Shown: piece after piece, positions 1 through 6,752 of the stretch | Numbering within the stretch: position 1 is the stretch's first letter | Layout of the letters: every line of letters starts with the position of its first letter | DNA from: Sphingomonas sp. PAMC26645 | GTDB taxonomy: Bacteria > Pseudomonadota > Alphaproteobacteria > Sphingomonadales > Sphingomonadaceae | Reading direction: 5' to 3' | Length of the DNA stretch: 64,000 bases | Assembly (NCBI RefSeq): GCF_004795835.1 | Contig: NZ_CP039249.1 | Coordinates: 4,172,001 to 4,236,000 of the forward strand | Notes under the pieces: generated by a model | Database searches by the model: none | Told to the model about the DNA's origin: nothing | Seen by the model: the letters and a program-made list of their open reading frames with translations, nothing else | Position numbers and translations under genes: made by a program

Positions 1-48
1 AGAAGGTGGCGCGGCAGCGTCGGATGAGGGGGAGTTGGGATGCGCTCC

Positions 49-113
49 CGAGCCTCAAGCCCCTCACCCTTCCGTCGCCTACGGCTCCTCCCTCCCTCTC
101 CCCGACGGGGAGA
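49..113. repeat. GC-rich hairpin element downstream of mscL
   Basis: This is the non-coding stretch after the mscL stop. It contains a perfect hairpin with 7-bp arms at 97-103 and 107-113 (TCTCCCC / GGGGAGA, loop GAC) and a smaller CCGTCGCCTACGG hairpin at about 72-84. The sequence resembles the degraded half of the element at 29076-29148. It may serve as the mscL terminator, although no T-tract follows. Bases 1-48 hold nothing I can identify. Confidence 0.5.
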
Positions 114-125
114 AGGACCAAGCGA

Positions 126-596
126 TCACCCCCGCGCCTTCAACTCGTCGCGGATTTCGCGGAGCAGCGCGATTTCGACCGGCTCGGGCGCAGGCGCGAC
201 GGCCACCGCCTCTTCCTCACGCTTCAACCGCGCCGTCTCGCGCTCGATCAGCGCCGCCGTCCGATTCACCACGCGCAGGATCATGAAGATGATACCCGCG
301 ACGATCACGAAATTGACCAGCTGCGTCGCGAACGCGCCATAGCCGAGCAGTGGCACGCCAGCCTTCTTCAACGCCGCGTAGTCGCTGAGCGAGCCGACGT
401 AGTTCGCCGGCACCGGCCCCATCCGCCAGAAATAGCTCGAGAAATCGAGCCCGCCGAAGATCTTGCCGATCACCGGCATCAGCACGTCGTCGGTCAGCGA
501 CGTGACGATCTTGCCGAACGCCGCCCCGATGATCACCGCGATGGCGAGATCCAGCACGTTGCCGCGCATGATGAACGCCTTGAATTCCTTGAGCAT
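126..596 (-). CDS. mscL: Large-conductance mechanosensitive channel MscL
   Basis: MscL is an inner-membrane homopentameric channel that opens under membrane tension and releases solutes during hypo-osmotic shock. The protein is 156 aa. The family hallmark GNVLDLAIAVIIGAAF is at about residues 12-27 in the first transmembrane helix. A periplasmic loop follows, then a second helix at about 86-110 (VNFVIVAGIIFMILRVVNR), then a charged amphipathic C-terminal helix ending LLREIRDELKARG, as in the cytoplasmic bundle of the family. An 18-residue longer reading frame exists, but the ATG at 596 is preceded by a strong GAAGGGGG ribosome binding site and matches the family N-terminus MLKEFKAF. It is divergent from lemA, with about 100 bp between the two starts. 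Confidence 0.95.
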   Translation of the reverse strand: MLKEFKAFIMRGNVLDLAIAVIIGAAFGKIVTSLTDDVLMPVIGKIFGGLDFSSYFWRMGPVPANYVGSLSDYAALKKAGVPLLGYGAFATQLVNFVIVAGIIFMILRVVNRTAALIERETARLKREEEAVAVAPAPEPVEIALLREIRDELKARG

Positions 597-698
597 GTCG
601 CCCCCTTCTACTGTAGCCAACAGGCTAGCCACCGATTTCGGTTTCGCCAACCCTGCCGACTGTCCTATGGGGGTGACACAGGTATTCAGGAGAGCCCC

Positions 699-1298
699 AT
701 GTCGTCACGTGCCACCATTCTTCGCGGAACCGCTGCCGTTGCACTCGCCGCGAGCCTCGCCGGCTGCGGGATCAACAGCATTCCGACCGCCGAGGAAAAC
801 GTGAAGGCACGCTGGGCAGACGTCCAGAACGACTATCAGCGCCGCGCCGACCTGATCCCCAACCTCGTCGCGACGGTGAAGGCTGCCGGCGCGCAGGAAA
901 AGAGCATCCTGGTCGAAGTGACGCAGGCGCGCGCCGCCGCGAACACCGTGCAGGTGTCGGGCGACGACCTGACCGATCCCGCCAAGATCGCGCAGTTCTC
1001 GCGCGTCCAGGGTGCCGTCGGGCTGTCGCTCCAGCGGTTGCAGGAGGCGTATCCTGAGCTGAAGAGCCAGGCCAACTACACCACGCTGATGAGCCAGCTC
1101 GAGGGCACCGAGAACCGCATCACGATCGCACGGCGCGATTACAACGGCGCGGTGCAGGCGTATAACACCAAGATCCGTACCTTCCCCGACGCGGTCGGCG
1201 CGAAGATCTTCTATGGCGCCAAGCCGATGGTGCCGTTCGCGGCGACCACGCCGGGCGCCGAGACCGCGCCGACGGTGAACTTCGGCAACGCGAGCTGA
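699..1298 (+). CDS. lemA: LemA family lipoprotein
   Basis: LemA-family protein of 199 aa with unknown biochemical role; members are membrane-anchored helical-bundle proteins. The N-terminus is a lipoprotein signal with lipobox LAGC at about residues 18-21, so the mature protein is probably tethered to the outer or inner membrane facing the periplasm. The family core is visible as WADVQNDYQRRADLIPNLV followed by the long helices. The ATG at 699 follows an AGGAG ribosome binding site; a much longer upstream frame is rejected because it runs through mscL. It is the first gene of a tight operon with two TPM-domain proteins, a common pairing of LemA with TPM/YgcG proteins. Confidence 0.92.
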   Translation: MSSRATILRGTAAVALAASLAGCGINSIPTAEENVKARWADVQNDYQRRADLIPNLVATVKAAGAQEKSILVEVTQARAAANTVQVSGDDLTDPAKIAQFSRVQGAVGLSLQRLQEAYPELKSQANYTTLMSQLEGTENRITIARRDYNGAVQAYNTKIRTFPDAVGAKIFYGAKPMVPFAATTPGAETAPTVNFGNAS

Positions 1299-1308
1299 TC
1301 CGAGCATT

Positions 1309-2166
1309 ATGCTCCGCCATCTCCTGACGCTGGCGTTCGCGGTGCTGCTGGGAAGCAATGCTGCGACCGCGCAGACGCTTCCGAAGTTCACCGGCTTCGT
1401 CGTCGATGCGGCCAACGTCATCCCGCCCGATCAGGAAGCGGCGCTGACCAAGCGGCTCGACGACCTGCAAAAGACGACCGGCAACCAGCTGGTCGTCGCG
1501 ACGGTGCCCGATCTCGAAGGCTATCCGATCGAGGATTACGGCAATCGCCTGATTCGAAGCTGGGGCGTCGGGCTGAAGGACGCGAACAACGGCGCGATCC
1601 TGCTGGTCGCGCCAAACGACCGGAAGGTGCGGATCGAGGTCGGCTATGGCCTGGAGCCGGTGCTGACCGACGCGCTCTCCAGCATCGTCATCAACCAGCA
1701 GATCCTGCCGCGCTTCAAGGCGGGCGACATCCCCGGCGGTATCGTCGCGGGCACGAACGCCGTGGCGGACCAGCTCGCGCTGCCCGATGCGGAGGCGCGC
1801 GCGAAGGTGACGGCGGCAGCGGCGGAGTATGACAAGACGCATCGTCGTTCGAACTCAGGCGGCGGCGGCGTGCCGATCGGGCTCATCTTCTTCGGCATCG
1901 TGCTGGCGGCGATCGTCATTCCGATGATCTCGCGGCGCGCGGGCGGCAAGCATTACGTCGATGGCGGCAGCCGCGGCGGTGGCAGCGGCGCCTTGCCGAT
2001 CGTGTTGTGGAGCATCGCCGACGCGATGACCCGTGGCGGCGGTAGTGGCGGCGGCGGAAGCTGGGGCGGCGGTGGCGACAGCGGCGGCGGCGGCTGGGGC
2101 GGCGGTGGTTTCGGCGGCGGCGGCGGTGGATCCGGCGGCGGCGGCGGCGCATCGGGAGGATGGTGA
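1309..2166 (+). CDS. TPM-domain (YgcG-type) membrane protein with Gly-rich tail
   Basis: This 285-aa protein has an N-terminal signal peptide, a TPM domain (formerly DUF477) at about residues 25-165, one transmembrane segment at about 190-210 (GLIFFGIVLAAIVIPMI) and a C-terminal tail of glycine repeats broken by single Ser, Trp and Phe residues. TPM domains occur in plant photosystem II assembly factors and in bacterial proteins of unclear function, with a phosphatase-like activity reported for some. The visible motifs VVDAANVIPPDQEAAL and GYGLEPVLTDA are typical of the family. It lies 10 bp after lemA and 1 bp before the next gene, so the three are almost certainly co-transcribed. A precise role cannot be assigned. 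Confidence 0.88.
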   Translation: MLRHLLTLAFAVLLGSNAATAQTLPKFTGFVVDAANVIPPDQEAALTKRLDDLQKTTGNQLVVATVPDLEGYPIEDYGNRLIRSWGVGLKDANNGAILLVAPNDRKVRIEVGYGLEPVLTDALSSIVINQQILPRFKAGDIPGGIVAGTNAVADQLALPDAEARAKVTAAAAEYDKTHRRSNSGGGGVPIGLIFFGIVLAAIVIPMISRRAGGKHYVDGGSRGGGSGALPIVLWSIADAMTRGGGSGGGGSWGGGGDSGGGGWGGGGFGGGGGGSGGGGGASGGW

Positions 2167-2167
2167 C

Positions 2168-2833
2168 ATGCGGTTGAGCGACACCGACCACGACCGCGTC
2201 ACCTCGGCGGTCACGCAGGCCGAGACCGCGACGACCGGCGAGATCGTCCCGATCGTCGCGCGCCAGTCCGATCCCTATCACGACGTGTCGATGCATTGGG
2301 GCGTGCTGGCGATGCTGCTGACGCTGGCGCTGCTCGCGTTCCACCCGGTCGCCGCGGACCATATCTACGCGCGGGTCGATCCATGGCAGGCGGCACCGCA
2401 GGGTGCGCTGTACGTGGTGGCGCTGGTGCTGGTGACTTTGGTGTTCCTGGCCGTGCGGCTGGTGCTGGCGTGGACACCGGCGCGGCTCGCGCTGACGCCG
2501 GGCGCGACCAAGGCGCGACGCGTGCGACGGCGGGCTCTGCTCCTGTTCCGTGCGGGGGCAGAGAAGCGCACCAAGGGTTCGACCGGGGTGCTGTTGTACC
2601 TGTCGCTGGCCGAGCACCGCGCGGAGATCATCGCCGACGATGCCATCCACTCGCGCGTGCCGAACGAGACCTGGGGGGCGGCTATGGCGGCGGTGCTGGC
2701 CGGTGTGCGCGACGATCGTCCCGCCGACGGCATGGCGGATGCGGTCGCGCAGATCGGCGCAGTGTTGGCCGAGCATTTCCCGCGGACCGGTGCGCCGGTG
2801 AACGAACTTCCGGACAGGCTGATCGAATTATGA
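2168..2833 (+). CDS. Second TPM-domain membrane protein
   Basis: A 221-aa protein that starts at ATG 2168, immediately after the stop of the preceding TPM gene. It begins with the TPM-like segment TSAVTQAETATTGEIVPIV, contains two predicted membrane helices at about residues 45-60 and 78-100, and ends with the second half of the domain (STGVLLYLSLAEHRAEIIAD). The TPM fold therefore appears to be split around a membrane hairpin, an arrangement seen in the shorter partner in LemA-TPM operons. Its last four bases overlap the start of the NUDIX gene (ATGA), which argues for translational coupling. The longer frame starting further upstream lies inside the previous gene and is not used here. Confidence 0.85.
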   Translation: MRLSDTDHDRVTSAVTQAETATTGEIVPIVARQSDPYHDVSMHWGVLAMLLTLALLAFHPVAADHIYARVDPWQAAPQGALYVVALVLVTLVFLAVRLVLAWTPARLALTPGATKARRVRRRALLLFRAGAEKRTKGSTGVLLYLSLAEHRAEIIADDAIHSRVPNETWGAAMAAVLAGVRDDRPADGMADAVAQIGAVLAEHFPRTGAPVNELPDRLIEL

Positions 2834-3333
2834 GCAAGACCGTGTGGGCCGGGAAATTCCTGACCGTGCAGACCGAGGGCACATGGGAATTCGCCGCGCG
2901 TCAGGGCGAGATCGCGGCGGCGGTGATCGTCGCGATCGACGAGGGCGACGTGATTCTGGTGGAGCAGTTCCGCGTGCCGCTCGGGCGCGCGTGCCTGGAG
3001 CTACCGGCAGGCTTGGTCGGTGACGAGACCGCGGGCGAGAGCGTCGCAGTCGCAGCCGGCCGCGAGCTGGAGGAAGAGACCGGCTACCGCGCGGACGCGA
3101 TCGAGGACCTGGGGATATTCTATTCGTCGCCCGGGATGACGTCGGAATGCTTTACGCTGGTCCGTGCCACCGGGCTGACGAAGGTAAGCGATGGCGGCGG
3201 GGATGGTGACGAGAACATCACCGTGCATCGGGTACCGCTGGCGGATGTGCCGGCGTTCGTGACGGAGAAGCGCAAGGCTGGCGTGGCGATCGATACCAAG
3301 ATGCTGCTGATCCTGGCGGGGTCGATTCTTTAA
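2830..3333 (+). CDS. NUDIX hydrolase, ADP-ribose pyrophosphatase-like
   Basis: NUDIX pyrophosphohydrolase of 167 aa. The full Nudix box G-x5-E-x7-REL-x-EE-x-GY is present at about residues 61-84 and provides the metal-binding glutamates. The upstream VILVEQFRVPLGRACLELPAG segment is characteristic of ADP-sugar pyrophosphatases such as NudF/ADPRase, so ADP-ribose or a related nucleoside diphosphate sugar is the likely substrate (inference from family). The start at 2830 overlaps the previous stop by four bases. It is the last gene of the lemA operon and is followed directly by a family-B palindrome that probably marks the 3-prime end of the transcript. Confidence 0.88.
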   Translation: MSKTVWAGKFLTVQTEGTWEFAARQGEIAAAVIVAIDEGDVILVEQFRVPLGRACLELPAGLVGDETAGESVAVAAGRELEEETGYRADAIEDLGIFYSSPGMTSECFTLVRATGLTKVSDGGGDGDENITVHRVPLADVPAFVTEKRKAGVAIDTKMLLILAGSIL

Positions 3334-3339
3334 CCGAGA

Positions 3340-3398
3340 CTTGTTTCCCCGCGAAGGCGGGGACCCAGACTGGGCTCCCGCCTTTGCGGGAAAACAAG
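3340..3398. repeat. Family B palindromic element (copy B1)
   Basis: Two tandem GC-rich hairpins. The left one is CCCCGCGAAGGCGGGG and the right one CCCGCCTTTGCGGG, joined by CCCAGACTGGG and flanked by CTTGTT / AACAAG arms. It lies between the converging NUDIX gene and complex I accessory gene. Confidence 0.85.
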
Positions 3399-3432
3399 GA
3401 CGTACGGGAGGGCCTAGCGCCGCTCCCCCAGA

Positions 3433-3714
3433 TTACTTGAAGTTATCCGCGTAGCTCTGGAGCTTCAGCGTCTTCTGCGGCGCCGGCACCACCGTGTAGC
3501 CGAACCCCTCGCGCTCGCAGTGCGCGATCGCCGCTTCGGCGGTCGGGAACAGCAGGCGCAACTGGTCGCGCGTGTCGCCACTGCCGGCCCAGCCGGTGAG
3601 CGGGTCGGGGCGCTTGGGCTCCGAGGGTTCGAATTCGAGCTGCCAGGCGTCGGTCCGGTGCTTGCCGGACTGCATGGCGTTCTTGGGGCGCTGGAAGATA
3701 CGGGCGGTTGGCAT
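3433..3714 (-). CDS. ETC complex I subunit (NDUFS4-like accessory subunit)
   Basis: A 93-aa protein of the ETC_C1_NDUFA4/NDUFS4 family, a supernumerary subunit of respiratory complex I found in alphaproteobacteria and mitochondria and outside the nuo operon. Family motifs visible are ARIFQRPKNAMQSGK at the start, WQLEFEPSEPKRPDPLTGW in the middle and the GDTRDQLRLLFPTAEAAIA segment. It probably attaches to the peripheral arm of NADH:quinone oxidoreductase on the cytoplasmic side and supports stability (known for the family, inferred here). It is about 9 bp upstream of the helicase gene on the same strand, but no functional link is evident. Confidence 0.9.
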   Translation of the reverse strand: MPTARIFQRPKNAMQSGKHRTDAWQLEFEPSEPKRPDPLTGWAGSGDTRDQLRLLFPTAEAAIAHCEREGFGYTVVPAPQKTLKLQSYADNFK

Positions 3715-3722
3715 GAGCCCCC

Positions 3723-6245
3723 TTATCGCGAACCGGCGGCCCTTGCATCCGCCTTTTTTGTGCGCAGCGTGGCGGACGCCGCGGCGGGGTCGTCGGGCCA
3801 GGGATGCTTGGGATAGCGGCCGCGCATTTCCTTCGCCACCGCGGTCCAGCTGCCGGCCCAGAAACCGGGAAGATCTCGCGTCGTTTGGATCGGCCGGCCG
3901 GCGGGGGATGTGAGGCTCAGCACCAGCGGTACGCAGGCCTCGCCGATCACCGGGTGGATCGCGAGGCCGAACAGGGCTTGCACGCGGAGTTCCACCCGGG
4001 GGCCTCCTTCCGCGGCGTAGTCGATTGCGTGCGTGCTGCCGGCGGGGCTAGTGAAATCGGGCGGGGCAAGGCAGTTGATCGTCTGCATCGCGTCCCAGCC
4101 GAGCAGGTTGCGCAGCGCTTCGGCAAGCGCGCCGGGGGCTATCGTGTCGAGTCGGCGCTTACCGGTTAGAAGCGGTGCGAGCCATTCGTCGACGCGGTCG
4201 AGCAAAGTCGCGTCATCGAGCGGGACGCCGGCATAGGCGGCGCGGTCGCGCAGGGTTTGGGCGCCGTCGCTCCACGGTAGCAGTGCGAAGCCGTGCTCGC
4301 GGACGCCGTCGATGAGCGCGGCGAGAATCGCGTCGGGGTCCGCGCCACTGTCGGGGCCGCTCGACAGGCGGATCGCGCCGAGGCGGCGTTCGCGGAGCGC
4401 CTGGATGCCGCCGGTTGTGGGGTCGAACGTCACGGTGCGGCGGGATCCGATGCGGTCGGCGAAGAGGGTTTCGACGGTGGCTTGGTCGATCGCCACGGCG
4501 GAGAGAATGCGCGCGCCGGCGGCCGAGCCTTGGGTGTCGGCGACGGCGAGCCATTCCGAGCGGGCGAGTGGCGAGGTCGGGTCGAGCTTGAACCCGCGGC
4601 CGCCGACCGAGGCCCAGGTTTCGCCGGATGGGTCTCGCCGTCGCGCGACGCGATCAGGAAAGCCGAGCGCTACACACACTTCTGCTCCCCTCCCGCTTGC
4701 GGGAGGGGTCGGGGGAGGGGCTGACCCAGCAGTGCCGCGCGCTTGGGATATGTCGCGCCCTCCCCCGACCCCTCCCGCAAGCGGGAGGGGAGCAAGGCGT
4801 GCCCACTTGTCCGCCATCGCTCTTGCCGCCTGCGCCTTCGCACCACGTTCGGTTTTCCAGCGGCGGAGGCGGGTTTCGAGGTCGACGTCCTGTCCACCGA
4901 TGCCGCGCTCGCCGAGCAGAACCGCGATTTGCGCCGCTACGTTCGCCAAGCCGCGTTCCCCCGCCCTCAGCAGCATATGCGCGAGTCTCGGCGGCATTGG
5001 CAGCTTCGCGATCGCGCGGCCATGCGACGTCGGGCGGCCGTCTTCGATCGCCTCCAGCGTCGTCAGCCGCGCCGTCGCCTCGTCGATAGCGGCGGCGGGG
5101 GGCGGGTCGATCCATCGGAGGTCTCGCGGATCGCCGACACCCCATAGTGCGCAGGCTAGGACCAGCGCGGACAGGTCCGCCTCCAGGATTTCGGGCGGGT
5201 CGTAGCGCGGCAGGCCGGCGGTCGCAGCTTCTTCCCACAAGCGATACGCGATGCCCGCCCCGAGGCGCGCGGCGCGGCCCGCGCGCTGGGTGACCGCGGC
5301 CTGGCTCGCGCGCTCGGTGACCAGGCGCGTCATGCCGACGGCGCGGTCGTAGCGCGGGCGTCTCGCCAGCCCGGAGTCGACGACGATGCGGATGCCATCG
5401 AGCGTCAGGCTGGTCTCCGCGATGCTGGTCGCGAGCACGACCTTCCGCCGGCCGTCCGGTTCGGGAAGGATCGCGGCGCGCTGGGCTGCGGGATCGAGGC
5501 TGCCGTGGAGTTCGTGGAGGACGATGTCCTCGGGCAGGTTGGCGAGGCGGTCGGCGGTGCGCTCGATCTCCGCGACACCTGGGAGGAAGGCGAGCACACC
5601 GCCCTCCGCTTCGCCGAGTGCGCGGCGGATCGCGGCGGCGACCGAGTCCTCGATGCGGAGTTCGGCTTGGCGGCCGATGTAGCGGAGGGTGAGTGGGTAG
5701 CTGCGGCCTTCGCTTTCGATGACGGGGGCGCCGTCCATCAATGCCGCGAACCGCGCACCGTCGAGCGTTGCGGACATCGCAACGATACGGAGGTCGGGGC
5801 GGAAACCGGCTTGCACGTCTAGCGCCAGCGCGAGGCCGAAATCGCCGTCGAGGCTGCGTTCGTGGACTTCGTCGAACAGGACTGCGGACACGCCGGCGAG
5901 TTCGGGATCGGCCTGAATGCGCGCCACGAAAATGCCCTCCGTGATGACCGTCACGCGGGTCGCGGCGGAGCGCTTGCTGTCCATGCGGGTGGCGTAACCG
6001 AAGGTCTGGCCGACCGGCTCGCCGGCGGTGGAGGCCATGCGTTCGGCGGCCGCGCGGGCGGCGAGGCGGCGGGGCGAAAGGAGGAGAATCTCGCCGGTGC
6101 ACCAGGGTTCGGTGAGCAGAGCCGGCGCGACTGCCGTAGTTTTGCCGGCGCCTGGGGGAGCGACGAGGACCGCGGAGGTGCGGTCGCGGAGGGTGGCGAG
6201 CAGGTCGGGGAGTACGGCTAGGATCGGGAGCGGCGGCGGGGTCAT
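3723..6245 (-). CDS. hrpB: ATP-dependent helicase HrpB with in-frame palindrome insert
   Basis: DEAH/RHA-family ATP-dependent helicase of 840 aa, matching HrpB length (about 820) plus an insert. Motif I is APPGAGKTT near residue 30 and motif II is DEVHERS near 120. Conserved helicase motifs SIAETSLTLDGI and QRAGRAAR follow, then the HrpB-specific C-terminal region. The cellular role is unclear; no strong phenotype is generally reported for the E. coli gene. The ATG at 6245 gives the family start MTPPPLPI; the longer frame upstream is translated repeat. A perfect 36-bp inverted repeat (4684-4793) is inserted in frame and adds about 37 residues at roughly 485-521, between a region ending MADKWARL and one resuming ALGFPDRVARRR. 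The insert is Gly/Pro-rich and keeps the frame open. Confidence 0.93.
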   Translation of the reverse strand: MTPPPLPILAVLPDLLATLRDRTSAVLVAPPGAGKTTAVAPALLTEPWCTGEILLLSPRRLAARAAAERMASTAGEPVGQTFGYATRMDSKRSAATRVTVITEGIFVARIQADPELAGVSAVLFDEVHERSLDGDFGLALALDVQAGFRPDLRIVAMSATLDGARFAALMDGAPVIESEGRSYPLTLRYIGRQAELRIEDSVAAAIRRALGEAEGGVLAFLPGVAEIERTADRLANLPEDIVLHELHGSLDPAAQRAAILPEPDGRRKVVLATSIAETSLTLDGIRIVVDSGLARRPRYDRAVGMTRLVTERASQAAVTQRAGRAARLGAGIAYRLWEEAATAGLPRYDPPEILEADLSALVLACALWGVGDPRDLRWIDPPPAAAIDEATARLTTLEAIEDGRPTSHGRAIAKLPMPPRLAHMLLRAGERGLANVAAQIAVLLGERGIGGQDVDLETRLRRWKTERGAKAQAARAMADKWARLAPLPLAGGVGGGRDISQARGTAGSAPPPTPPASGRGAEVCVALGFPDRVARRRDPSGETWASVGGRGFKLDPTSPLARSEWLAVADTQGSAAGARILSAVAIDQATVETLFADRIGSRRTVTFDPTTGGIQALRERRLGAIRLSSGPDSGADPDAILAALIDGVREHGFALLPWSDGAQTLRDRAAYAGVPLDDATLLDRVDEWLAPLLTGKRRLDTIAPGALAEALRNLLGWDAMQTINCLAPPDFTSPAGSTHAIDYAAEGGPRVELRVQALFGLAIHPVIGEACVPLVLSLTSPAGRPIQTTRDLPGFWAGSWTAVAKEMRGRYPKHPWPDDPAAASATLRTKKADARAAGSR
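4684..4793. repeat. Family C palindromic element inside hrpB
   Basis: A perfect 36-bp inverted repeat: arms 4684-4719 and 4758-4793 around a 38-bp spacer. Each arm carries its own inner hairpin CCCCTCCCGCTTGCGGGAGGGG or its complement. The element is read through in the hrpB frame. In the hrpB direction one arm encodes the peptide PPPTPPASGRGAE, the same peptide encoded by the copy inside ileS. Confidence 0.95.
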
Positions 6246-6338
6246 GCGTGCCTGCTGCCACAGTAGCGGGGTCGGCGACAGGTTTTGCTTGGGCGGCCCC
6301 TTGGAAGGTGCGGGTTCAAACCGACGATCGCGCGCCTT

Positions 6339-6463
6339 CGATCCTCCCCCGCCAGGGGGAGGTGGCAGGCACTTGCCTGACGGAGGGGGAGGTAAGGGAA
6401 ACCGATGTTTCGTGTCCTCCCCCTCCGTCGCTTCGCGCCACCTCCCCCTGGCGGGGAGGATCG
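6339..6463. repeat. Family E long palindrome
   Basis: The outer arms CGATCCTCCCCCGCC and GGCGGGGAGGATCG pair across the element. A second nested pair lies inside (CCTGACGGAGGGGGAGG against CCTCCCCCTCCGTCG). It is the only full copy of this version in the window. Confidence 0.85.
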
Positions 6464-6503
6464 CTGGGCTCGGTGGAAGTCGATGGCTTACCCAACCGCC
6501 GAC

Positions 6504-6613
6504 CACACCGCCCCGGCGAAGGCCGGGGTCCAATTGGGAAACGGCGGTGACAGCCGTTGCGCTCCGTTACTGCCACCTCTCCAATTGAGCCCCGGCCTTC
6601 GCCGGGGTGGTGG
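6504..6613. repeat. Family A palindromic element (copy A1)
   Basis: Outer arms of the CCACCCCGGCGAAGGCCGGGG / CCCCGGCCTTCGCCGGGGTGG type are closed by CAATTG blocks and an inner GTAACG/CGTTAC-like pair. Two mismatches occur near the inner end of the arms (GGTCCAATTGG against CCAATTGAGCC). Confidence 0.85.
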
Positions 6614-6752
6614 ACATAGGCGGACGGACGCAGCACCGGGCGAGCTTGGAATAGCAAACCTCTGCCGAACGCGTTGCGACAGCCCGCCCCGCCCCTATCC
6701 CACCGAAGGCTGGCAAGCGCCCGCGAACCTGCTAGACGCTCCGCCAGTAATC

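Larger units (their letters stand above)
6246..6752. other. Intergenic region carrying two large palindromes
   Basis: This 507-bp gap separates the divergent hrpB and penicillin-binding protein genes. It holds a 125-bp inverted repeat (6339-6463), a family-A element (6504-6613) and then about 140 bp that must include the promoter of the downstream gene. No coding region is supported; the long frames across it are translated palindrome. Confidence 0.7.

Noticed and set aside
6405..6752. N-terminal extension of the penicillin-binding protein
   Set aside because: The extension is translated palindrome sequence. The protein family begins with a short basic tail and one membrane helix, as given by ATG 6753.
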